NCBI GenBank assembly: GCA_033816765.1
Contig: CM066298.1
Location: 248,001 to 312,000, forward strand
DNA length: 64,000 nt
Origin: Nothopassalora personata
Lineage: Eukaryota > Ascomycota > Dothideomycetes > Mycosphaerellales > Mycosphaerellaceae
Direction of reading: 5' to 3'
Part shown: piece after piece, positions 56,072-64,000 of the stretch
How positions within the stretch are numbered: position 1 is the stretch's first letter
How the letters are laid out: the number at the start of each line of letters is the position of its first letter
Notes under the pieces: generated by a model
The model's database searches: none
Told to the model about the DNA's origin: nothing
What the model saw: the letters and a program-made list of their open reading frames with translations, nothing else
Made by a program: the position numbers and the translations under genes

Positions 56072-58211
56072 CATTATTAGCACTATAGGGATAACGATCG
56101 ACCCTACGAAGACACAGTTAATTAGAGAGTAGCTAGAACTAAAAACAGTTAAGGACGTACAATTATTCCTTGGACTAGCGAACTACAACCGGAAATTTAT
56201 TAAGGACTACGTAAAAATAGCAGCACTAATAACGATGCTTACGAGAAAGGACGTCACTTAGAAATAGGGAAAGGAATAGACTAAAGCATTTAAGAAACTT
56301 AAGGAACAATACGCTTTAGCCCCTACGCTTCGATTATTCGATAGTAGTAAGGAAGTCTATATCGAGACCGATGCGTCTAATATAGCAATAGGCGCGTATC
56401 TAACGTAGATACACGATAGGTAGAGACACCTAGTAGCCTATTACTCCCGGAGAATGACTACAGCGGAACAGAACTACGACATCCATAATAAAGAGCTTCT
56501 AGCTATTGTTACTACTATATAACATTAGAGAGTATATATCGAGGGCCTACCGAAGTTAACGATTCTTTCTAACTATAAGAATCTTACGTACTTCACGACG
56601 ACGAAAGAACTTACCCGAAGGCAAGTCCGCTAGTCGGAGCTACTAGGACAGTATAAGTTCGAAATTAAATATACTCTAGGACGAGAGAATGGCCGCGCCG
56701 ACGCGCTAAGCCGAAGAAGCGACTATATAGAAGAAAAAGAACTAGTGCAACATAAGATATTAAAGACGAACCCCGACGGAAGTCTTAGTACTAACATAAG
56801 AGAATTTAATAACATCGTACGGATATTAGGCAATAGGGACGAACAATTCCCTATATCGCAAGGAAAATACTAAGTACCTAAGGATCGAGAAGAAGAATGC
56901 ATACGACAACCTCACGACGGACTAACTTATAGACACCCTAGAACTTTAAAAACAATGGACCTAATACAGCGCAGCTTCTCATTCCCATAAATGAGACTTA
57001 AGGTATTACGCTACATTAAACAATGCGTACACTACTAACGAAACAAGGCTGCGAGACATGTAAAATACGGTCACCTATAGTTTAGGACACTACCGACGAA
57101 ACTATAGGACGAAGTCACAATAGACTTTATTACGAAACTCCCACCGTTAAGAGATTAAGTTACGAAACAACTATACGACATAATACTAGTTATAGTTAAT
57201 AGACTTACGAAATACGCACACTTTATTCCTACATTAGAAACGTACAATGTAGAGCAGCTCGGATACCTCGTACTAGATAGACTTATCCGATACTACGGAT
57301 TCCCTTAAGCGTTTATAACGGATAGAGATAAGCTATTCACATTAAACTACTAGAAGACGCTTATAGGAACGATCGGAATCAAACATAAGCTATTAATAGC
57401 ATATCATCCGGAAATAGACGGATAAACCGAAAGGATGAATTAAACGCTAGAATAATACCTACGACACTACATTAATTATGCATAAGACAACTAGGTCTTA
57501 TTACTACTAATGGCGCAGATTGTACTAAATAACTACAAATTAGAGACAACTTTAACGACACCATTTTATGCGAACTTTAGCAAAGATCCTAACCTATTTA
57601 GAATACCTAGATCCTACCTATAAGCCGAAAGAGCAATCGTAACGACGGATACTCTTAAGGAAGTGCATAAAGAAACACGTAAGGCGATCGAAGATGCATA
57701 ACATAAACTGTCTTAATAACGGTAGGACACGAGAAAAATGGCACCTCTACTAAAAGAGGGGGATAAGGTCTATCTCCTTATAAAAAACTTAAGAACAAGA
57801 AGATAGACTAAGAAACTAGATTACGTTAAGGTCGGACTATTTTTTATCGACAAAGTTATAGGACTAGTTAACTACCGCCTACGACTACTACTAGACGTAA
57901 GAATCTACCTAGTCTTCCATATCTCTAAGTTAGAACCCGTAGACGCCGAAACACCCTACTAGGAGAGCTTCTATTTCGAACCGGAAGCAGAAAACGAATT
58001 CGAAGTCGAAAGAATCCTAGACAAGAAAGGTTAGCGATACCTTGTTAAATGGAAAGGATACGACGAATTAGAAAATACCTAGGAACTAGAAAAGAACCTA
58101 TAAAACTGTTAATAAAAGATCCGAGAATATTATAAGAAAAACAAAGACCTACAAGTCAACTAGTAGGGAGTAGTTCGGGTACCTTTTAGAACTCGTTACC
58201 GAGACCCTTAA
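56072..58211 (+). pseudogene. Gypsy-C2 RT end, RNase H, integrase and chromodomain
   Basis: Resumes with ISTIGITIDPTKTQL and the FLGLANYNRKFIKDY block (about 56173-56215). RNase H has VYIETDASNIAIGAYL (about 56356-56403) and ends ADALSRRSDYI near 56697. Integrase shows KLQDEVTIDFITKLPPL (about 57100-57150), AFITDRDKLFT near 57310 and AYHPEIDGQTERMN near 57400-57440. The chromodomain FEVERILDKK...RYLVKWKGYDELENT is at 57999-58085 and is well preserved. The stop TAA is at 58209-58211. Some TAG/TAA stops interrupt. Confidence 0.9.
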
Positions 58212-58715
58212 TAGCACCCCATGTGCCTAGTAACAAGTTGAGAGCTAGACCCTTATAAGGGATATCCGAAGGAAGTAAAGAAGCCTCTTCTATCTCCTAC
58301 TCCTCGATCTCCCTTTCCTTAACAGAAATCGCCTCCTCGGTACGACGATCCACTAGATCCATCTACTAACGTAAGCGCTCCTCGCGCGCGCGAGCAATCT
58401 TTAGATCCTCGAGAGCCTTCTTATAAACCCGCATCGCCTCCTCCTAAGCGGACCGAGACTCCTGGATTTTCTAACGAAGACGAGCCTTCTCCTCTACTAA
58501 CCTCTTAAAAACTCCGACTAAGTTACTCTTACATCGCACCTTTAGCCGCGACGAAGACACTCACTACACTTCCCGGAACGAATATACACCTTACACACGC
58601 GACTATGCTTTTTATACGTTAAGCATTTCTTAACTATAACTTCTCCCGCGGATTTAACGAACTCGTAGAGACGGCGGCGATGGATAGTGCTAGAAGGGCG
58701 TTAGTGGATAGGCAT
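58156..58715 (-). pseudogene. Antisense zinc-binding/coiled-coil ORF of Gypsy-C2, frameshifted
   Basis: Homologue of 9009-9566, again opposite to pol and between the chromodomain and the 3' LTR. ATG at 58713-58715, stop TGA at 58156-58158. Here more of the Cys block survives: SRVCKV, SGKCSECLRRGQRC. A run of five T at about 58505-58510 (three in Gypsy-C) adds two bases and shifts the frame after VTQSEF. The coiled-coil part then continues in the shifted frame. It overlaps the pol end by 56 bp, tail to tail. Confidence 0.7.
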
Positions 58716-58806
58716 CGCAAAGGGAAGAAGCTATACGCGAATACATAGAGGATACCGTTCGTTATAAGTAAGCTTAAGGGACTAAGCTAGGCTAGAAGGG
58801 GGATAG

Positions 58807-59193
58807 TGTTACGGTTCGGTCTAAACGGTAGCCCCGACTAGACACACAAAACACTAATTACTTAGAAACACGTGATACTAATCATCTAGACGCACGTAAC
58901 ACTAATTACTTCACGGACTAATTAGTGTAATTAGTATACTTAGTAGGACTAATTAAGGTGATTATACTAAGCTATAGGCTCTACGCCGCGAATCTCCTTT
59001 GTATTTAGGAACGCTAGAAACCCTTATGGTTCTAATGCGTTCAACTTATGTTACTATCTCACTAATTAGAATACAACTCTTATTCCTATCATTCATCTTC
59101 GCTTAGCTTACTTCAGCCTCTCTAAAGAATAATACCGCCACGTAACTTGACTTATCTCTCTTTTGAGACTAGCCCTAGAACGAGACAATAACA
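58807..59193 (+). repeat. Gypsy-C2 3' LTR
   Basis: 387 bp, preceded by the purine tract AGAAGGGGGATAG and followed by ATAGA at 59194-59198. Confidence 0.92.
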
Positions 59194-59198
59194 ATAGA

Positions 59199-59978
59199 CA
59201 AGTAGCTTAGCTTAGTTACTACTCTCGAGTAGATGTACTTTATAAGTAAAGGGCGTAATAAGAGCTTCTCCCGCAACTACTATAGGAACTTTACTAGCTA
59301 GCTACTTAGGGACGCGTCTAGTAAGACTAGTGTTAGCTACGATAACGAGTAGGTCTAGACAAAGGAGTTGTGTAAAAATGAGTAGAACTAAGTAGTTAGT
59401 ACGGGTTTATAGGCTCCTAGTTTCTAGTTGATTTTCCGGCTATAGCTATAGCCTATAGGTTTCTAGTTCTAATTCTAGTTCTAGTTCTAGTTCTAGTTCT
59501 AGTTCTAGTTCTAGTTCTAGTTCTAGTTCTAGTTCTAGTTCTAGTTAATACTTCGGGTACGGGTGCTTCTAGTCCTTAGATCTTACTTGTTTCTTATAGT
59601 TACTTATCTTCCCTTAACTTACTTTCTAGCTACGCAATAGACTCGTCTTTAGAGTTATTAGGTTACTAGTACTAACACTTACTTGTTTTATAAATAGCGT
59701 TTGTATTATTCGACTATCTAGCCCGTTCGATTAATGCTAATATAGCTACCTATTCCCTCGCTAGTTTCGTAGTATACGTTAACGTAGTACGACGGGCGCG
59801 AGTCGCGGTTATTAACGTTACTATTACGGTCTCTATTAGAAGAATCCTTTCGATCTTTATAAACTATCGCTAGTAGGCCCTAGGATTACCTAACATCTTA
59901 TATGTTAAGCTAAATAATAGGTAGTGCCCGGGCTTACTACTTTAGAACCTAAGGATAGGTTCGTAATAGGGGAGGATA
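59199..59978 (+). pseudogene. M2 ORF3, third part, with hexanucleotide repeat
   Basis: Continues KLID-KQLSLVTTLEQMYF to about 59460 (CKNEQNQVVSTGLQAPSF). The hexamer repeat follows. After it the best frame shifts and reads a hydrophobic tail (HLLVLQIAFVLFDYLARS, SLASFVVYVNVVRRAR), possibly one or two membrane segments, to about 59950. The stops are TAG/TAA. M1 lacks this part. It ends at the polypurine tract before the 3' LTR. Confidence 0.5.
59461..59544 (+). repeat. Hexanucleotide microsatellite (TTCTAG)14
   Basis: Fourteen units, one variant (TTCTAA). If each TAG was CAG before RIP, the ancestral unit was TTCCAG, coding Phe-Gln, Ser-Ser or Pro-Val repeats according to frame. Confidence 0.95.
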
Positions 59979-60347
59979 TATTAACGACTAATAGGTTATG
60001 TTAACCTTAGGTTTAGAGGGGGTCCCTTAGGTCTAACTTACCCTAATTTTATTTAGGTTTAATTAGACATTTAGGTAAGCTAGTAGGACCTAGTATAGCT
60101 ATTAAGATATATACTACGTAGTTAAGCATTATAAGCGTAGCATTAAGGAAACAATTCAATTTATACCTCTCGAGTAGAGGGTATAGGGGTTTAAGTCCGC
60201 TAATCCTCTTATTTATCTAGCTACTACGCTACTCGTTACGTAACCTAATTTCACGGTCCCGGGACCGGTAAATACCCCTACTTACATAAGCGCTGCTCTA
60301 TACTACCATAACTCGGACAGGCCTACATAGGGTAGTTAGTAGACATT
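59979..60347 (+). repeat. M2 3' LTR
   Basis: 369 bp, aligned along its whole length with 34220-34589. Palindrome at 60248-60273 with two mismatches. Followed by ACTAG at 60348-60352. Confidence 0.87.
60248..60273. repeat. M palindrome in the 3' LTR
   Basis: ATTTCACGGTCCC and GGGACCGGTAAAT; two mismatches to perfect symmetry. Confidence 0.87.
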
Positions 60348-60352
60348 ACTAG

Positions 60353-61127
60353 TACCTTAAGTAAGTCTATAGTAGTAACTAGTACTTTAATAATTATATA
60401 GCTAGACTCGTAGCTAGACTCGTAGCTATTACTTTAGAGTCTACCTAACGATAACTAGCGTATAAAGGCACTAAGAAATAGGCTTATTATCGAGCTATCT
60501 ACGAGGTAGCTAAGACCGAAAAAGTAAAGGGAAGTATAGACTTATAGTATATAGATAGGAGGTAGACTACTTAATATTATATTATTACTAAGAGCGAAAT
60601 ATAGCGACTAACTTGCTTCCTATTAGACGGCTAATAAATTTAATTAAGCGGCTAATAGTACCCTCTAATTACTAAATACGATCCTCCGCCGCGGCTAAGC
60701 TAGTCGATATATTATTAGTAGGGTAAGTACTAGACTCGCTAGCCTTACTAGAAGTAGTTAAAATACCCTCGAAAGCCTTAAATAAACTATTACTAGACTC
60801 GCTAGACTCGCTAGGCTCCTTAACTAACTTACGAGAGTTATAGCGAGCCTTCGCGTAACGCTTATAATACGCGTAAGTCTTATCGGTATTAGTAGTAAAG
60901 ACTATATAGTATATACTAGCTCTCTTATACGTATCGTAGTCCGTCTAAGCCGGCTTACCTATTAATACGACTTAGTATATATAGTATAGAGAGTCTACTA
61001 TAAGATATATACCCTCTTTAGTCTCTATAATACGGCTAGCCTAGTCAAACTTATATAAATTATTCTTCGTAACCTTTATACTATCCTTATCTATCTTCTA
61101 CGAGTCTCCTAGCTATTATACCTATAT
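60353..61127. other. Unassigned RIP-altered segment between M2 and Gypsy-B2
   Basis: 775 bp, AT-rich, no copy elsewhere in the window. On the plus strand 60353-60650 continues the M1 ORF3 frame across the ACTAG junction with only TAG/TAA stops (LLLQSLPNDNQRIKALRNRL). On the minus strand about 61060-60600 is protein-like: TYAYYKRYAKARYNSRKLV, a Ser-rich stretch, then AAEDRIQQLEGTISRLIK, which suggests a coiled coil. Tandem AGACTCG pieces lie near 60403-60422 and 60799-60812. It may be a remnant of M1, another element or a dead gene; I cannot decide. Confidence 0.35.
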
Positions 61128-61323
61128 TATAAGGGGTAGCCTAGTAGCTAACCCTTACATGTAGCCTTATATATAACATGCGGTCGCGACCGGCTACTAA
61201 GCCGCACGTAACACGTATACGTACACCTTACGACGCGCGATGCGTCTTAAACAAAAGGCAAGAATTAGTTCATCTACGACTAGTAGGTCGTAGGCGTACT
61301 ATATATTACGACATCCCTTAACA
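61128..61323 (+). repeat. Gypsy-B2 5' LTR
   Basis: 196 bp, TATAAGGGGTAGCC to GACATCCCTTAACA; the reverse complement matches the Gypsy-B LTRs with indels in the middle. Confidence 0.85.
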
Positions 61324-61356
61324 GTTCTAATTCTTCTCTTCGTTATAATCTATACA

Positions 61357-62530
61357 TGCTATAGAGTCCGAACGTGACGATAGTAGCGCTACGCCTACGG
61401 CTCCCCTAAGCCCTAGGGCCTAGTAATAAGCGAGGCGTATAGCCTTAGTCGTAAGGAGGGATACCCTTCGGATAGAGGTTAAGGAGAAGGAGATATAGAG
61501 GGAGATTAAACAGTTAGAGATCTTACGGGACGTAAGCGTACCGCCGGCGGACCCTTAGGGCAAATCCGGCGGAGAACTATCCCCTACTCCCCCTCCCCCT
61601 CCTCTATCTATAGTAACTAACGATAATATCGTAGCTCGAGGCGCGGTCGTATCGTATGCGACACGTTTACGTCTTAAAGAACCTACGCCTTTTAGAGGGG
61701 ACTCGATTAAGAAAGCACGGGTATTCCTAAGGGAGCTCTCTCTTATCTTTACCCTCTTAGGCAGTACGTATACGACGAACGAGTTAAAGGTCCTATATAG
61801 GGTTATGTACCTAAGCAGAGAGGTAAGTAAGCGATAGTACGCTAATTATAGCGTTCTTAACCTTAAAGGGTATACATACTAGGACTTTAAGGAGTTCTAT
61901 CGAGACGTATGCGGTAACCCTATAAACCGCGTGCTTAACGTAATGTTAGAGTATAAGGCGGTGAAATAGAAGGATAACTAGACAGTGCGTTAGTTTACGA
62001 CTAAGCTAGATATTATAGAGGATCAGTTAGGGGACTATACGGAGGCGTAACGCGTACGACACATGCTTGCTAAGCTTACGCCTAGCCTACGGTCCGTAAT
62101 CGTTAAGTGTTATAACATCCTAATAACTAGAGAGGAACTAGTAATCCTAGCTTTGCGCATTAAAAGTACGGAGCGTAGTAGCGGAGGGCACGACCGCGGG
62201 TAGTATAGTCGCCGTAGGCGAGAGACTAAGGGCGACTAAGGGCGAAGCGATCGTAGCTCGAAGTAGTAGAAGTATAGTTAGGCGTCGCGCGACCCGGGTA
62301 CGAGCTACTAGCGGGACGCCGGCGGATCGTCTATAACCTTCGATAGGACTAAAGCGGAGTACTATAGATACTATAAGAAGGGTTATATTAAGACGGATTG
62401 CCCGAATAGGCACCTATGGAAGGACCGTAACGCGTAAGCGGTTCGTAGGGTAGACGCTACGAAGGCTCTAACTAAGAAGGGTAGCGACTAGGGAAAAGGT
62501 AGAGGACTAGAAGTAGGTCGCTCCTAAGTC
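61357..62530 (+). pseudogene. Gypsy-B2 gag
   Basis: Frame begins AIESERDDSSATPTAPLS; a coiled-coil-like stretch (RIEVKEKEIQREIKQLE, about 61490-61535) and a Pro-rich linker follow. The gag domain lies at about 61680-62160 (PFRGDSIKKARVFLRELS, DFKEFYRDVCGNP, VRQFTTKLDIIEDQLGDY). A basic Arg/Ser/Gly-rich linker precedes the zinc knuckle YYRYYKKGYIKTDC at about 62362-62403, three ligands changed to Tyr. Stops TAG/TAA. The minus-strand frame at 62147-62413 is the complement. Confidence 0.82.
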
Positions 62531-62559
62531 CGAGTTTTCCTAAATTCGACCCTTTAAGG

Positions 62560-62973
62560 CGAGTAGATGTATGTCTAGCGCGTCACTTACTAGGCGTAGT
62601 CGAGACTCGTAAGGACTTTCGCGAGGCTACGTTTCTCCTAGATAACTATACGGATCTTAGCCTAGTGTCGTATAAGTATATACTCCGACATTAAATGTAA
62701 CTTATTAATGGGGCAAGGCTACCGAAGTTAGAGTCGTATACGCATAACTTAGGGTATTGCTACGGCGCCTTTACGGTTCGGCTACGACTCGCTAATAACG
62801 CGGGAGTAGAGCGCGTAAGTAACGCTATCTACTACGCGGTACCTATAGGTAGGCTATTAGTCATTTTAGGTAGACCCTAGCGGTATCGTAATCGGATAGT
62901 AAAGGCCGATAAGGATAACTAGTAGCACTACGGTGTAGAGATGCCTACGATTTAGTAGCGTAACGTACGCGAG
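62560..62973 (+). pseudogene. Gypsy-B2 protease region, first part
   Basis: A protease-like segment with DNYTDLSLVSYKYILRH at about 62640-62690 and LLVILGRPQRYRNRIVKAD at about 62850-62905. Interrupted by S2 at 62974 and continued at 63309. Confidence 0.65.
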
Positions 62974-63303
62974 TGTTACGGATCGATCCGGAGAAGCTCC
63001 AGCCAACCAATCGATGCCTACACACTAGTGGAAGGATCCGATATGCAGAGTGCTCTCTCCGATCTGCGTGCTCTGTAACAGAGCAGAGAGAGCAGGACAG
63101 ATCAACTGATCCGACTGATCAGTCACGCCAAGACATGGCACTATATAGACGACGCTTCTTTACGAGTATAGATAGGAGCCTCGTGCTCAACTCATTTTAA
63201 GTATACACCATATACTGTTTGGGACCACTACCTTCTCAACGAGTCAGAGACATCACTGCAAAGATCCAAGCCCAGTTGGGATAACGTACAGCGGTTCCTA
63301 ACA
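62974..63303 (+). mobile_element. Solo LTR S2, not RIP-mutated
   Basis: 330 bp, TGTTACGG to CCTAACA, with GCGAG duplications (62969-62973, 63304-63308). The empty site is single in Gypsy-B near 7317-7325. It contains CTGATCA motifs (63096-63122) and the core 63124-63193 with GCCAAGACATGGCAC and CTATATAG, shared with S1. Outside that core the two differ. The open frame at 62973-63200 is a chance frame. Confidence 0.9.
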
Positions 63304-63308
63304 GCGAG

Positions 63309-64000
63309 TTCCTTAAGGATCTCGAGAGCTTAAAGTAGGTTTATACGATAAGTGTTCGGGCTATTACTATAGTAGTACCCGAAGGAGAGGGCCCCTCGTA
63401 GCCTAAAGAATTTGTAGACTTCCGAGATGTACACGTACCTAATAAGTAGGCGAAGCGTAAGATGCCCGACGGAGTTAAGTATACGATTAATCTCGTTAAA
63501 GGAAAGAAATCCCCTTTTAAGCCGCTATACTACTAGTCCTTAACTAAGCTAGAGGCCTTAAAGGAGTACCTTACGTAAGTAATAGAGAAGGGGTGGATTA
63601 GGCGATCCGTAAGCGAGGCGGGTACGCCTATCCTATTCGTGCTAAAGAAGAATAGCACTCTTAGGCTCTATGTAGATTATAGAGGCTTAAATAAGATTAT
63701 AGTAAAGAACCGATACCCCCTACCCCTAATTAGCGAGACGCTAGATAGGCTATTAGGTTCTAGGTTCTTTACTACAATGGATTTAAAGGACGCCTACTAT
63801 CGTATCCCTATTAAGCGAGGCGATAAGTGGAAGACTACGTTTCGCACGCGATACGGACACTACGAGTACCTAGTAATGCCGTTTAGGTTAACTAACGTAC
63901 CGGTAACCTTTTAAGGGTATATTAATAAGGCGCTAACCGGCTTAGTTAATAACATTTACATAGTCTACCTAGATAATATCCTTATCTATAGCGTAACGCG
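63309..64000 (+). pseudogene. Gypsy-B2 pol: protease end and reverse transcriptase, cut by the window edge
   Basis: Starts EFLKDLESLKQVYTISVR, then VVPEGEGPSQPKEFVDF and the RT entry LPDG-like KMPDGVKYTINL. RT core is open from 63639: [52 protein letters not shown], then a RIP stop and GYINKALTG. The catalytic motif at 63965-63976 reads YLDN. The frame runs off the edge. Confidence 0.88.

Larger units (their letters stand above)
51692..59193 (+). mobile_element. Gypsy-C2, plus strand, nested in M2 ORF3, with two solo LTRs inside
   Basis: 7502 bp, 387-bp LTRs (51692-52078, 58807-59193) and ATAGA duplications (51687-51691, 59194-59198). Net length about 6.88 kb after removal of S1 and S3. Order: gag, protease, RT, RNase H, integrase, chromodomain, antisense ORF, 3' LTR. 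It is less altered than copy C: more CpA/TpG and CAA/CAG codons survive in gag, and the longest open pieces of the family are here. Confidence 0.93.
34220..60347 (+). mobile_element. Gypsy-type element M, copy 2 (M2), complete between LTRs, two nested insertions
   Basis: LTRs 34220-34589 and 59979-60347. Subtracting Gypsy-D and Gypsy-C2 with their duplications leaves about 11.8 kb, long for a Gypsy element. Coding units: gag-protease, RT-RNase H-integrase without a chromodomain that I can see, and ORF3. The 26-bp palindrome lies in each LTR and before coding units 2 and 3. A purine tract AGGGGAGG precedes the right LTR. All frames carry RIP stops. Confidence 0.88.
61128..64000 (+). mobile_element. 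Gypsy-B2, plus strand, 5' part, continues beyond the window
   Basis: 196-bp LTR (61128-61323), gag, protease, solo LTR S2, RT up to the right edge. Matches Gypsy-B in reverse orientation in LTR, gag start and RT. It supplies the part of gag that Gypsy-C splits in the other copy. RIP-degraded apart from S2. Confidence 0.88.

Noticed and set aside
62147..62413. Minus-strand ORF
   Set aside because: Complement of the Gypsy-B2 gag linker and zinc-knuckle region.
1..64000. CRISPR arrays, bacterial operons, riboswitches
   Set aside because: Repeats are LTRs, simple repeats or palindromes; composition and elements are fungal.

Overview
The window looks like a block of heterochromatic repeats from a filamentous ascomycete. 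I find no intact host gene. Almost everything is LTR retrotransposon damaged by repeat-induced point mutation (RIP). CpA and TpG are nearly gone and TpA is in excess, long retroelement reading frames are broken almost only by TAG and TAA (former CAG, CAA, TGG), and copies of one family differ almost only by transitions. The short open frames that survive are fragments or shadows of these dead genes.

Layout. Two copies of a large Gypsy-type element, here called M (about 11.8 kb once insertions are subtracted), form the base. M1 enters from the left edge and stops at 34214. M2 runs 34220-60347 with 370 and 369 bp LTRs. M carries gag-protease, RT-RNaseH-integrase and a third downstream ORF of unknown function, and a 26-bp palindrome sits in the LTR and in front of the second and third coding units. 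Later elements landed inside M. In M1 these are Gypsy-B (3973-16016, minus), which itself holds Gypsy-C (8535-15381, minus), and Copia-A (19493-32283, minus), which itself holds Copia-B (24891-30504, plus). In M2 they are Gypsy-D (43616-50406, plus) and a second Gypsy-C, called C2 (51692-59193, plus). The right edge, 61128-64000, is the 5' part of a second Gypsy-B (B2, plus). LTR pairs match in length (198/198, 383/383, 206/206, 247/247, 162/162, 387/387) and 5-bp target duplications are visible for each nested element.

Three short insertions are not RIP-mutated and are probably the youngest: solo LTR S1 (54190-54530), S3 (55801-56066), both in C2, and S2 (62974-63303) in B2. For each, the paralogous empty site can be read elsewhere in the window, which fixes the boundaries. 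S1 and S2 share only a promoter-like core of about 70 bp.

The most interesting signals are the repeated palindrome and unknown ORF3 of M, antisense ORFs between pol and the 3' LTR in Gypsy-C (zinc-binding/coiled-coil-like, conserved in both copies) and possibly in Gypsy-B, and a 134-bp palindrome-bearing insertion in Gypsy-D. Gypsy-B, C and D carry chromodomain-like segments at the end of pol. All functions come from motif recognition by eye; no database search was run.
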